From NCBI GenBank assembly GCA_947454715.1, contig CANGMZ010000024.1, positions 1 to 34,316 on the forward strand: a DNA stretch of 34,316 nt, in the 5' to 3' direction. The stretch's first letter is position 1; the number at the start of each line of letters is the position of its first letter. Positions 17,140-26,406 of the stretch are shown in pieces. Under the pieces are notes generated by a model. It was not told the DNA's origin. It saw nothing but the letters and a program-made list of their open reading frames with translations, and made no database searches. The stretch comes from Chitinophagaceae bacterium (GTDB lineage Bacteria > Bacteroidota > Bacteroidia > Chitinophagales > Chitinophagaceae). The position numbers were made by a program, and so were the translations under genes.

Positions 17140-19356
17140 GTGCTAAACGTTTCTGATTTGAGTGCCTCTGTTTTCTTAATAACTCCTCCATTTACCCAGC
17201 TGAATACGCCATACCCGGCGACAGCCTATCTAAAGGGTTTTTTAAATACTAAAAATATAACATCCTATCAGGCTGATTTGGGTATTGAAGTGACTCTGGA
17301 GCTGTTCTTAAAAAAGGGGCTACAGCAATTATTTGCAGGAATTACAACAGAAGGGAAAGAGCTATCAGAAAATATCAAACGTATAATTGCATTACAAAGT
17401 GATTACATTGACACTATTGACACAGTTATCAATTTTCTGCAAGGTAAAAACCCAACATTAGCACACCATATTTGTAAAAGAAACTTCTTACCCGAAGCAT
17501 TCAGGTTTGCTCAACTCGATGACCTGAACTGGGCTTTTGGTAGCATGGGGACACAAGATAAGGCCAAACACTTGGCTACTATGTATTTAGAAGATCTTTC
17601 TGACCTAATAATGGAATGTGTAGATAACCATTTCGGATTTAGCAGATATGCCGAGCGGTTGGGAAGATCTGCCAACAGTTTTGATACGCTTTATCTGGCA
17701 CTGCAACAAGAATATACTTATATAGATAAGGTACTCATTAACATACTAGAACAAAGAATGGCGACAGTGCAGCCATCTTTAGTAGCTATTTCTGTACCAT
17801 TTCCGGGTAATTTATATGCATCTTTGCGTTGCGGGCAATGGATAAAAAAACACTACCCAACTACTAAAGTAGCTATGGGTGGCGGATTCCCGAATACAGA
17901 ACTACGCTCACTATCAGATGCCCGAGTATTTGAATTCTTTGACTTTATAACACTCGATGACGGAGAAGCACCGGTAGAAAATCTGATACAATATATTGAT
18001 GATAAAATACCTGTGACATCACTAAAGCGCACATTTTTGCTCATAGATGGTAAGGTTACTTATATAAATAATAAAGCCTGTACTGATTATAAACAAGGTC
18101 AGGTAGGCACTCCCGATTACAGCGATTTCCTACTAGACAGTTATATTTCTGCAATAGAGGTAATCAATCCCATGCACAGCCTTTGGAGCGATGGCAGGTG
18201 GAATAAACTTACAATGGCACATGGCTGCTATTGGGGTAAATGTACTTTTTGCGATATTTCTCTTGACTATATTAAACTTTACGAACCTATAACTGCTTCA
18301 TTATTATGTGACCGTATAGAAGAAATAGTAGCACAAACAGGCCAAACGGGTTTCCATTTTGTCGATGAGGCTGCCCCTCCGGCACTCATGCGCGCCTTGG
18401 CCCTTGAAATAATAAAAAGAAAAATAAATATTAGTTGGTGGACCAATGTTCGATTTGAAAAAAGCTTCACCAGAGATTTGTGTCTATTACTCAAAGAATC
18501 AGGTTGTATTGCTGTCTCCGGAGGATTAGAAGTTGCATCTGACAGATTGTTGGAACTGATACAAAAGGGAATAACTGTGGCGCAGGTGGCAAGAGTGAAT
18601 AAGAACTTCACAGAAGCAGGGATTATGGTGCACGCATACCTAATGTATGGCTTCCCTACCCAAACAGCTCAGGAAACTATCGACTCTCTGGAAATGGTGC
18701 GCCAGATGTTTCAGGCAGGTATACTGCAGTCAGGGTTCTGGCACCAGTTTGCCATGACAGCGCATAGTCCGGTAGGCTTGGAACCTGAAAAATATAAAGT
18801 AAAGAAAGTAACAGACGTAATCGGAACATTCGCCAATAATGACATTGTGCATATTGACCCCACTGGCGCAGATCATGAGACATTCAGCATGGGTCTGAAA
18901 AAATCATTGCTCAACTATATGCACGGTGCCTGCTTCGATTTCCCGTTACAAAAATGGTTTGAAGACAAGGTGCCAAAAACCACAATACACCCCGACTATA
19001 TTACCGGCCTCCTAAACGAAGAAGAATATACCAATGCAAAACCCACGGCGAAGGTAATATGGTTGGGCAAGCAACCTGAAATAGAACACTTTACCAAATC
19101 CAAAAAAGGAAATACCTGGGAGATGACCTCTCTCACTTTCCATAACAAACAAACTACAGTTAATATTAAAGTAAATCAAGATCAGGGAATATGGCTGACT
19201 AACATATTACAGGAATTAACCCCGTCAATTACAAAAGCCTATACATTACAAGATGTAAAAGAAAGCTATGAAAAGGCAGGATTTGATGATTTTGAACTCT
19301 TCTGGGATAATAAGCCGGTAAATGGATTATATAAATTTGGTCTATTAACCCTGTAA
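17140..19356 (+). CDS. B12-binding-type radical SAM protein with Cx4Cx2C cluster motif
   Basis: The 738-residue protein has an N-terminal cobalamin-binding-like region (SVFLITPPFTQLNTPYPATA, VAMGGGFPNTELRSL, ITLDDGEAPVENLI, up to about 290). A radical SAM core follows with cysteines C363, C368 and C371 in HGCYWGKCTFCD, then FVDEAAPP, SGGLEVASDRLLELIQKGIT and YLMYGFPTQT. A C-terminal extension of about 200 residues ends the chain. Radical SAM enzymes cleave S-adenosylmethionine at a [4Fe-4S] cluster; the B12-type N-domain suggests methylation or a rearrangement, but the substrate is unknown. Spacing of the first two cysteines is four residues, not the common three. The start is uncertain: GTG at 17140 is the first in frame, but a TATTTTTG element ends 2 bases before it, so TTG at 17158 is possible. 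Confidence 0.85.
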   Translation: MLNVSDLSASVFLITPPFTQLNTPYPATAYLKGFLNTKNITSYQADLGIEVTLELFLKKGLQQLFAGITTEGKELSENIKRIIALQSDYIDTIDTVINFLQGKNPTLAHHICKRNFLPEAFRFAQLDDLNWAFGSMGTQDKAKHLATMYLEDLSDLIMECVDNHFGFSRYAERLGRSANSFDTLYLALQQEYTYIDKVLINILEQRMATVQPSLVAISVPFPGNLYASLRCGQWIKKHYPTTKVAMGGGFPNTELRSLSDARVFEFFDFITLDDGEAPVENLIQYIDDKIPVTSLKRTFLLIDGKVTYINNKACTDYKQGQVGTPDYSDFLLDSYISAIEVINPMHSLWSDGRWNKLTMAHGCYWGKCTFCDISLDYIKLYEPITASLLCDRIEEIVAQTGQTGFHFVDEAAPPALMRALALEIIKRKINISWWTNVRFEKSFTRDLCLLLKESGCIAVSGGLEVASDRLLELIQKGITVAQVARVNKNFTEAGIMVHAYLMYGFPTQTAQETIDSLEMVRQMFQAGILQSGFWHQFAMTAHSPVGLEPEKYKVKKVTDVIGTFANNDIVHIDPTGADHETFSMGLKKSLLNYMHGACFDFPLQKWFEDKVPKTTIHPDYITGLLNEEEYTNAKPTAKVIWLGKQPEIEHFTKSKKGNTWEMTSLTFHNKQTTVNIKVNQDQGIWLTNILQELTPSITKAYTLQDVKESYEKAGFDDFELFWDNKPVNGLYKFGLLTL

Positions 19357-19427
19357 TAGTTAACTGACTGTTTAAATGCATTCAAAAAATACACAAAGGA
19401 TTAACACAATTTTGATTTTTGTAGTAG

Positions 19428-19435
19428 TAAATTTG
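19428..19435 (+). promoter_or_regulatory. Possible -7 element upstream of the metal-efflux locus
   Basis: TAAATTTG matches TAnnTTTG and ends 16 bases before the ATG at 19452. A TTTG sits at 19411-19414 but only 13 bases upstream, shorter than the usual spacer. Confidence 0.35.
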
Positions 19436-19451
19436 CGACAGACAAATAACT

Positions 19452-19823
19452 ATGCATAAAACACGCTTATATATATTGCAAGGTCTCGGCATTATCATGC
19501 TGATATTTGGCTATTTATTAAGTGACAGACCCGACAGCGAATCTGTTATGCATTTTAATTTAAGTGGCAATCATGTAATTTCATGTGCTACCCAAAATGG
19601 CAATGATGTACAATATTCTGAGACAACAGTCTCTGAGCATAAAGCTCATCATCATAAATTGCGCGTTATCAAGCAGATAACTTCTAAAATAATGCTACCT
19701 TCTCAGTCTATTGTTTTTCATTATAAACAAATGCTGAGTATCAACTATATTGTTCCACTTTCAGAGAGCTATTATTATCTCTACTGTAAGGAAATCAATC
19801 CACCTCCTCCCAAATTTTGCTAG
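19452..19823 (+). CDS. Small membrane-anchored His/Cys protein next to the efflux operon
   Basis: The 123-residue protein has one N-terminal hydrophobic segment (about 6-24, LYILQGLGIIMLIFGYLL), so it is either anchored or exported. The rest holds a histidine-rich patch EHKAHHHK, a single Cys in HVISCA, a run SESYYYLYCKEI and a C-terminus NPPPPKFC. His and Cys pairs outside the membrane suit soft-metal binding. Small proteins with Pro-rich, Cys-containing tails are found next to Cus/Czc efflux genes in Bacteroidota, and this may be a divergent member of that group (the HYC_CC_PP type). I cannot confirm this by search. It sits 185 bases upstream of the czcC-like gene on the same strand, with an inverted repeat between them. 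Confidence 0.65.
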   Translation: MHKTRLYILQGLGIIMLIFGYLLSDRPDSESVMHFNLSGNHVISCATQNGNDVQYSETTVSEHKAHHHKLRVIKQITSKIMLPSQSIVFHYKQMLSINYIVPLSESYYYLYCKEINPPPPKFC

Positions 19824-19923
19824 ATAATTTCCAACGGCATATTTCAGATTCCCGTTTACTAATTTGGGTATTAAAATTTGAATTTGCAGGCACAATTTTT
19901 ATATCATTGTGTCACTCCATAAA

Positions 19924-19958
19924 GTTGATCAATTGTAAAATTCAGACAATTGACTAAC
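19924..19958. promoter_or_regulatory. Inverted repeat upstream of czcC, candidate operator
   Basis: TCAATTGT (19929-19936) and ACAATTGA (19946-19953) are perfect inverted repeats with a 9-base spacer. The arms extend to 13 bases each (19924-19936 and 19946-19958) with two mismatches. The site lies 50-85 bases before the czcC start. Its size suits a dimeric repressor or a two-component regulator; no such gene is in the window. Confidence 0.4.
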
Positions 19959-20008
19959 TACTCAGGATAATAATTGTACATATTATTTACTATTTAATTA
20001 CTACTTGC

Positions 20009-21313
20009 ATGCTTTACAAACAGCTTGCCAAAAGTGCATGTATGCTTTGCTGCGTATACTTTTTGCAATCCCCAAGATCACTTGCCCAGGAAATGATGCC
20101 GGCCGCAGACACCATGAGGGTCACTATGCAACAAGCGGAAAAGATATTTTTAGATTCTAATCTGCAATTGCTCGCACAACATTACAATATTCAGTCAAAC
20201 AAAGCATTGGTGGAACAAGCCCGTAAATGGGATAACCCGGTATTAAACACTGACCAGAATATATATTCCAACAATCGTTTTTTTGAACACGGTAAAGACG
20301 CTTCTGGAAACCCAACTGGTGAGTACTTTGTTCAGGTACAGCAATTAATCAAAACTGCAGGCAAACGTGGTAGACAGATAGACCTTGCCAAAACTAATGT
20401 CAACATTGCTGAGTGGCAATTCAAAACGGTAATGCGCAACCTCAGAGCTACACTTATAAAAGATTTCTATAGCGTAGCTCAATTACAAGGCAATGCAACA
20501 CTCTATAATGACAATATGGAACGTTTGGTAAAACTTGAAAAAGCAATGTCTTCTGCACTGGCATCAGGCAACATAGCTAAAAAAGAATATCTACGAGTTG
20601 AAGCCCTGATTTTGAGTTTGAAGCAGGACATGACTGAAAATGCCAAAAACCTGGCAGATGTGCAAAGCGAATTAAAAACACTACTGCAGGTAACAGGTAA
20701 TACATTTATCCTGCCTGTTGCTGAAGAAACAGAAGTTGCGGCACTGCCTCAGTTAAGCATTTTTGCATTGCTAGACTCTGCTTCAACACACAATACAGAC
20801 TACAATCAGGAAATTTATCAGGCTCAATATAACCATCAGAACCTGAGATTGCAGAAAGCCATGGCTGTACCCGATTTGACAATAGGTACAGAATTTGACA
20901 ATAATTCTAACTATACCCCTAACTATTATGGCTTAGCTATTTCATTACCATTACCAATTTGGGACAGGAACAGAGGAAATATTAAAGCAGCAAAATGGCA
21001 AGTAAAAAGTGAAGATGCAACATTAAAACAGATAGAACAGAAGTTAAAAAATGATGTTCTGGCTGCATATCAGAAATTGCAACTAACTATAAATCTTACA
21101 GCTGGCACAAATACAGATTTCTACAAAGATTACTACCAACTGTACAAGAATATTGTAGAAAGCTATAATAACCGCCAAATAAGCCTGATAGAATTTTTAG
21201 AATATTTCAATGACTATCAGGATGTAAGAAAAAATCAACTTCAGCAAACTTTAAATCTGAGACTTGCAAAACAAGACCTCAATGATGTAGTTGGTGTAGA
21301 TGTTGCTAAATAA
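20009..21313 (+). CDS. CzcC/CusC-like outer-membrane efflux protein (TolC family)
   Basis: The 434-residue protein has a signal peptide (cleavage near SLAQ, residue 27) followed by two outer-membrane efflux (OEP) repeats rich in long helices (EKIFLDSNLQLLAQHYNIQS; QLIKTAGKRGRQIDLAKTNV; LPLPIWDRNRGNIKAAKWQV). It forms the trimeric outer-membrane channel of a tripartite heavy-metal exporter with the next two genes. Spacing to the adaptor gene is 46 bases, and the three genes are surely one operon. The PIWDRNRGNI motif is typical of the Czc/Cus branch of the family. Confidence 0.9.
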   Translation: MLYKQLAKSACMLCCVYFLQSPRSLAQEMMPAADTMRVTMQQAEKIFLDSNLQLLAQHYNIQSNKALVEQARKWDNPVLNTDQNIYSNNRFFEHGKDASGNPTGEYFVQVQQLIKTAGKRGRQIDLAKTNVNIAEWQFKTVMRNLRATLIKDFYSVAQLQGNATLYNDNMERLVKLEKAMSSALASGNIAKKEYLRVEALILSLKQDMTENAKNLADVQSELKTLLQVTGNTFILPVAEETEVAALPQLSIFALLDSASTHNTDYNQEIYQAQYNHQNLRLQKAMAVPDLTIGTEFDNNSNYTPNYYGLAISLPLPIWDRNRGNIKAAKWQVKSEDATLKQIEQKLKNDVLAAYQKLQLTINLTAGTNTDFYKDYYQLYKNIVESYNNRQISLIEFLEYFNDYQDVRKNQLQQTLNLRLAKQDLNDVVGVDVAK

Positions 21314-21359
21314 ATCAGTAGTAAATAGATAAAAAAATCATTCAAAATATAAAGAGGAA

Positions 21360-22454
21360 ATGAGACACATTATAATATTATCAATAACCTGCATTACACT
21401 ATTGAGCGCCTGTGAACAAAAAGTAAAACAGGAAGAAAAGCCAAAAACATTTGTACTCAGTGATACTATGAAGCACATGATACAAATGGACACTGTTACC
21501 AATTGTAATATCACTGCAGAACTATCATTAAGTGGTGTGGTAAGTTTTAATGACAATAATGTCGTTAAGGTATACCCAAGAAGCAGCGGACAAGTAATGG
21601 AGGCTAAAGTTTCGCTTGGCGATAAAATATCAAAGGGTCAGGTATTGGCTGTAATAAAGAGTGCCGATGTAGCAGGTAACTATAACGACCTGAGCAGCGC
21701 AAATGCAGACCTTGCTATCAGCCAGCGTCAACTCGACAATGCCGCATCTTTATATAAAAACGGTATCAGCAGCGAGAAAGAGTATAATGAGGCAAAGCAG
21801 AATTATGAGAAATCATTATCTGCACGAAACAAAATACAGTCCCTGATTACAATAAATGGTGGCGGAAAAACAAACTCCGGTGGTCAATACCTTGTAACTG
21901 CACCGATTGACGGCTACATAGTAGAGAAAAAAATTACCGCAGGTGCATTTATACGCCCTGATATGGGAGATAATCTATTTACCATTTCTGACCTAAAAAA
22001 TGTTTGGGTATATGCAAATGTATATGAAGCAGATATTTCAAAAGTAAAAGAAGGATATCCAGTGAAAGTATTACCAATTTCTTACCCTGATAAAGTATTT
22101 ACCGGAAAAATTGACAAGGTAAGTCAGGTATTAGACCCACAAAGCAAAGCAATGAAAGTGCGTATTAACATTGACAACTCTGAAATGATGTTGAAGCCTG
22201 ATATGTTCACTAAAGTAATAGTTAACAATGTACAGGGCGACCAAACAATGTGTGTACCTAAAGCTGCGTTGATTCCACAAGAAGGCAAAAACTATGTTGT
22301 AATCTATACAAGTGACAGCGATTTAAAAGTTGCTCAGGTCAATGTGTTGAAAACAGTGAATGACAAGGCATTTATTACCAGCGGTGTGTCATTGGGAGAC
22401 AAAGTGATCTCAAAAAATCAGATCCTGATATTCAATCAACTTACAGGACAATAA
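21360..22454 (+). CDS. CzcB-type RND periplasmic adaptor lipoprotein
   Basis: The 364-residue membrane-fusion protein begins with a lipoprotein signal (lipobox LSAC, Cys18). It has a barrel-sandwich lipoyl half (KVYPRSSGQVMEAKVSLGDK), a helical hairpin (about 100-155), the second lipoyl half (VTAPIDGYIVEKKITAGAFI), a beta-barrel (NVWVYANVYEADISKVKEGY) and a membrane-proximal domain. It links the RND pump to the outer-membrane channel. It is placed between channel and pump genes, 46 and 40 bases from them. No extra His-rich N-terminal metal-binding extension is seen. Confidence 0.92.
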   Translation: MRHIIILSITCITLLSACEQKVKQEEKPKTFVLSDTMKHMIQMDTVTNCNITAELSLSGVVSFNDNNVVKVYPRSSGQVMEAKVSLGDKISKGQVLAVIKSADVAGNYNDLSSANADLAISQRQLDNAASLYKNGISSEKEYNEAKQNYEKSLSARNKIQSLITINGGGKTNSGGQYLVTAPIDGYIVEKKITAGAFIRPDMGDNLFTISDLKNVWVYANVYEADISKVKEGYPVKVLPISYPDKVFTGKIDKVSQVLDPQSKAMKVRINIDNSEMMLKPDMFTKVIVNNVQGDQTMCVPKAALIPQEGKNYVVIYTSDSDLKVAQVNVLKTVNDKAFITSGVSLGDKVISKNQILIFNQLTGQ

Positions 22455-22494
22455 ACGTAGGAGCACATTTGGTAATTGATAAAATTCAATATTC

Positions 22495-25400
22495 ATGAAT
22501 AAGCTAATAAAGCAAATCATATATTTTTCACTGCGTCATAGATACTTCGTATTTTTTATGACCGGTATATTAGCCGTAATTGGCTATATGTGTTACAGGG
22601 AAACGCCTATTGAAACATTCCCCGATGTGACCAATACTCAAATCATCATCATCACGCAATGGCCTGGCCGTAGTGCTGAAGAGGTAGAAAAATTTGTAAC
22701 CATTCCACTGGAAACAGCATTAAACTCTGTTCAGAGCAAAATAAACCTAAGATCGACCTCATGTTTTGGGCTATCTTATGTGCGCTTGATTTTTGATGAT
22801 AATGTAGATGATGCATTTGCACGTCAGCAAGTATTTACAAGAATCGGCAATGCAGATCTACCTGATGGAATTACTCCCGAAGTAGAGCCTCCTTATGGTC
22901 CTACTGGTGAAATATATCGCTACCGACTGGAAAGTAAAACAAAAAACATCCGCGACCTGAATGAGATACAGGAGTGGGTACTTGACCGTCAGTTCAAATC
23001 TGTGCCGGGTGTAGCTGATGTGAATACATTTGGTGGTGGTGAAAAAATCTATGAAATAAGAGTTAATCCTAACGAGATTCAGAATTACGGCCTTACACCG
23101 TTAGATGTGTATAATGCAGTAAACAAGAGTAATATCAATGTAGGTGGAGATGTATTGGAACAAAATGGCCAATCATTCATTATCAGAGGTATTGGTTTGC
23201 TTAATGACATAAATGAGATTAACAATATTATCGTTACTAAGATCAATGGTGTTCCAATTTTGGTGAAAAATCTGGCTAGTGTTGTAGAAACTGAAAAGCC
23301 AAGACTCGGAGATGTAAAACACGATAAAGATGAAGACGTTATAGAAGGTATCATAGTAATGCGTAAAGGTGAAAACGCAGAGCAGGTACTGAATGGTATT
23401 CATGAAAAAGTAAAGGAACTTAATGAAAATACTTTACCAAAAGATGTAAAGATTGTTCCTTTTTACGACCGAACAAACCTTATGGAATTTGCTACACATA
23501 CTGTGTTACATAACCTGTTTGAAGGTATCATACTTGTTACCCTTATTGTACTCATCTTCATGGCCGACTGGCGCACAACCGTCATTGTGGGTATCATAGT
23601 TCCGCTTGCATTGCTCTTCGCATTTATGCTTATGAAAATGCGTGGCATGACTGCCAACTTATTATCGATGGGGGCGGTGGATTTTGGTATCATCATAGAT
23701 GGTGCCGTAGTAATGGTAGAAGGTATATTCGTTGCCCTCGATCATAGAGCCCGAGAAGTAGGCATGGAGAAGTTCAATAAACTTGCAAAACTGGGCTTGT
23801 TCAAAAACGTAGGTACAGAAATGGGTAAAGCCATCTTCTTCTCTAAACTTATCATTCTTACCTGCCTCATCCCAATCTTCGCCTTCAAGAAAGTAGAAGG
23901 TAAAATGTTCTCTCCTCTTGCATTTACTTTAGGTTTTGCATTACTAGGTGCGCTTATTTATACACTTACGCTGGTCCCTGCCCTATCAAGCATACTGTTA
24001 CGTAAAAATGTAAGAGAGAAACATAACCCTGTAGTTAATTTCTTTGAAAAGTATATTATGATGGCCTTTAAGTGGGTATATGCCCGCCCTAAGACCAGTC
24101 TTATTTTCGCTATTTCCTTCATGGTATTATCTTTTGCGTCGTCTAAATTTTTAGGATCAGAGTTTCTACCTGAATTAGATGAAGGTGCACTGTGGGTTAA
24201 AGCTCAATTACCAATGAGCGCGTCGCTAGAAGAGTCTAATCAGATTTCAAGAAAAATGATGACAATATTGGCTCAGTTTCCAGAAGTTAAACATACCATG
24301 GCGCAAATGGGAAGAACTGTAGATGGAACTGACCCTAAGGGTTTCTTTAATATTGAAATTGCTGTAGATCTGAAGCAAAAAGATGAATGGCCAAAGGGAG
24401 TAACTACAGAAAGCCTTATCGATGATATGGATAAGCAGTTGAGTAAAATACCCGGTATATTATTCAACTACTCTCAACCAATACGAGACAATGTGGAAGA
24501 AGCTGTAGCAGGTGTACCTGCATCTATGGCAGTGAAAATTTTCGGAACCAATCTGGGAACGATGGATACACTTGCCAATAATGTAATGGCACAACTACGC
24601 ACGGTACAAGGTATTGAAGACCTTGGCGTGCTGCGTAATCTTGGACAACCTGAATTCCGGATTGAGTTAAATCAACAGAAAATGGCAATGTATGGTGTGA
24701 GCATAGCTGATGCCAATACTGTTATTGAAATGGCGATAGGCGGTAAAGCTGCCACTCAGCTGTATGAAGGTGCCCGTAAGTTTGATATTAGAGTGCGTTA
24801 CGACAAAGACTTCCGTAATACACAAGATAAGATTGAACAACTGATGGTGCCTACCGGAGATAATACACGTATCCCATTGAAAGAGATCAGTGACATTAAA
24901 ATACTTACCGGACCTTCATTCGTTTATCGTGATAACAATGCGCGTTATATTCCGGTTAAGTTCTCCGTACGTGGTCGTGACCTTGGAAGCACCATTGCTG
25001 AAGCACAGAAAAAAGTAAAAGAACATGTTAAGTTGCCACATGGCTACAGCCTTACTTTCAATGGTGAATTTGAAAATGCAGAGCGCGCATCTAAAACGCT
25101 TACTCAGGTAGTACCTATTTGCTTGCTGGCTATCTTCCTTATTCTATTTATTACTTATGGCAATGTGAAAGATGCGTTATTGACTATTATGAACGTACCA
25201 TTTGCATTAATAGGAGGGATTCTGGCACTGCATGTTACACACATGAACTTTAGTATAAGTGCAGGTATTGGCTTTATAGCACTGTTTGGTGTCTGTATTC
25301 AAAATGGGGTGATCCTTATCAGCGTGTTCCGAAAGAACCTGACAGATAAAATGACCCTCCATAAGGCCATAGAACATGGTGTTCACACACGTATTCGCCC

Positions 25401-25662
25401 TGTAGTCATGACAGCACTTATGGCAGCTATTGGTTTATTACCTGCTGCTGTGAGTACAGGTATTGGTTCTGAAACTCAAAAGCCTTTAGCAATCGTAGTA
25501 ATCGGTGGTTTGATAACGTCTACCTTATTGACATTATTAATATTGCCGGTAATCTATAGCCTTGTTCACAACCTTATCCATAAACGTGAAAACAGAAAAA
25601 TTCTGAAAAGAATCGGAGCAATAAGCAGCTCGGTTCAAGCCCCTGATTCCCAATCGAAGTAA
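22495..25662 (+). CDS. CzcA-type heavy-metal RND efflux pump
   Basis: The 1,055-residue inner-membrane pump is full length for the HME-RND family, with 12 transmembrane helices and two large periplasmic loops. Helix 4 carries DFGIIIDGAVVMVEG with D396, D402 and E409. This acidic set is the proton-relay signature of the divalent-cation exporters (Zn, Co, Cd, Ni; CzcA/CnrA type) and is absent from CusA-type Cu(I)/Ag(I) pumps, which points to divalent substrates. Other family motifs include ETFPDVTNTQIIIITQWPGR and SEFLPELDEGALW. It is the third gene of the operon. The stop codon abuts a strong hairpin terminator. Confidence 0.93.
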   Translation: MNKLIKQIIYFSLRHRYFVFFMTGILAVIGYMCYRETPIETFPDVTNTQIIIITQWPGRSAEEVEKFVTIPLETALNSVQSKINLRSTSCFGLSYVRLIFDDNVDDAFARQQVFTRIGNADLPDGITPEVEPPYGPTGEIYRYRLESKTKNIRDLNEIQEWVLDRQFKSVPGVADVNTFGGGEKIYEIRVNPNEIQNYGLTPLDVYNAVNKSNINVGGDVLEQNGQSFIIRGIGLLNDINEINNIIVTKINGVPILVKNLASVVETEKPRLGDVKHDKDEDVIEGIIVMRKGENAEQVLNGIHEKVKELNENTLPKDVKIVPFYDRTNLMEFATHTVLHNLFEGIILVTLIVLIFMADWRTTVIVGIIVPLALLFAFMLMKMRGMTANLLSMGAVDFGIIIDGAVVMVEGIFVALDHRAREVGMEKFNKLAKLGLFKNVGTEMGKAIFFSKLIILTCLIPIFAFKKVEGKMFSPLAFTLGFALLGALIYTLTLVPALSSILLRKNVREKHNPVVNFFEKYIMMAFKWVYARPKTSLIFAISFMVLSFASSKFLGSEFLPELDEGALWVKAQLPMSASLEESNQISRKMMTILAQFPEVKHTMAQMGRTVDGTDPKGFFNIEIAVDLKQKDEWPKGVTTESLIDDMDKQLSKIPGILFNYSQPIRDNVEEAVAGVPASMAVKIFGTNLGTMDTLANNVMAQLRTVQGIEDLGVLRNLGQPEFRIELNQQKMAMYGVSIADANTVIEMAIGGKAATQLYEGARKFDIRVRYDKDFRNTQDKIEQLMVPTGDNTRIPLKEISDIKILTGPSFVYRDNNARYIPVKFSVRGRDLGSTIAEAQKKVKEHVKLPHGYSLTFNGEFENAERASKTLTQVVPICLLAIFLILFITYGNVKDALLTIMNVPFALIGGILALHVTHMNFSISAGIGFIALFGVCIQNGVILISVFRKNLTDKMTLHKAIEHGVHTRIRPVVMTALMAAIGLLPAAVSTGIGSETQKPLAIVVIGGLITSTLLTLLILPVIYSLVHNLIHKRENRKILKRIGAISSSVQAPDSQSK

Positions 25663-25694
25663 AATAAAAGCCGCAGCAATGCGGCTTTTATTTT
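25661..25694. terminator. Rho-independent terminator after czcA
   Basis: AAAATAAAAGCCGC (25661-25674) pairs with GCGGCTTTTATTTT (25681-25694) around a 6-base loop and is followed by a further T-run. It overlaps the czcA stop codon and abuts the stop of the convergent J-domain gene. Confidence 0.9.
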
Positions 25695-25695
25695 T

Positions 25696-26340
25696 TTATT
25701 TTTTACTGTAATAATACATAGCGACGCACAATGCAGCCGTTACCAACATCATCAGGTAGGGCAAAGACTTTTGCAGACGATATTCTTTTTCTCTGCCTTT
25801 ATAATATTGGTATATCAGTCTTTGCTGAGTTAGGTCATCGGTGGTTTTAAGTAACTGAGCTATAATCTCATCCAGATATCTTATATCCAACCATTTCATT
25901 GCCTTGATGACTTCTGCAATAATTAGCTCAGTTTTCTCTGTGTCTTTAAAATTTCTCAAAACACCAATATGAGCATCAGACAAAATCAGTAATATATATG
26001 CTTGCAATGCCCGGTGACTAATACGGTGTGTATCCATTGCACTAAGACTTTTATTCATATCTATACTAACTGATAGCAACCATGATGGTGTTACTTCCTG
26101 CACATATTGAGATCGCTTACCAGCACTGTTCATCCAGCGTTCATCATCATATTTTTCTCTCCTGATAGGATTAGACAAAACAGTATAAGCTTCCTGCACT
26201 TCGATAAACTGTATTTGCGCAAACTCATTATCCGGATTTTTATCCGGATGGTATTGCATAGCTAACTTCCTGTAGGCTTTCTTTACCTCAGTTAACGTAG
26301 CAGACGGTTTTATCCCTAATATTTTATAGTGATCTTTCAA
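25696..26340 (-). CDS. J-domain protein with C-terminal membrane anchor
   Basis: The 214-residue protein has an N-terminal J domain (about 1-68) with the essential HPD at 31-33 ([20 protein letters not shown]). A helical middle region follows, and then a single hydrophobic segment at the very end ([16 protein letters not shown] before SKK). It lacks the Gly/Phe and zinc-finger regions, so it is a class C J protein that would recruit DnaK to the inner membrane as a tail-anchored protein. Its client is unknown. It follows the glycosylase gene by 66 bases on the same strand, so the two may be co-transcribed. Confidence 0.88.
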   Translation of the reverse strand: MKDHYKILGIKPSATLTEVKKAYRKLAMQYHPDKNPDNEFAQIQFIEVQEAYTVLSNPIRREKYDDERWMNSAGKRSQYVQEVTPSWLLSVSIDMNKSLSAMDTHRISHRALQAYILLILSDAHIGVLRNFKDTEKTELIIAEVIKAMKWLDIRYLDEIIAQLLKTTDDLTQQRLIYQYYKGREKEYRLQKSLPYLMMLVTAALCVAMYYYSKK

Positions 26341-26406
26341 TGTATTCTTCTGTCATTATCAATACAACTTTAGTCATCATAAGCCGCTGATGACTAATGG
26401 CATAAA

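Noticed and set aside
22495-25662. Assignment of the pump as CusA (Cu/Ag)
   Set aside because: The helix 4 signature has the Asp-Asp-Glu set of Czc/Cnr-type divalent exporters, which CusA lacks.
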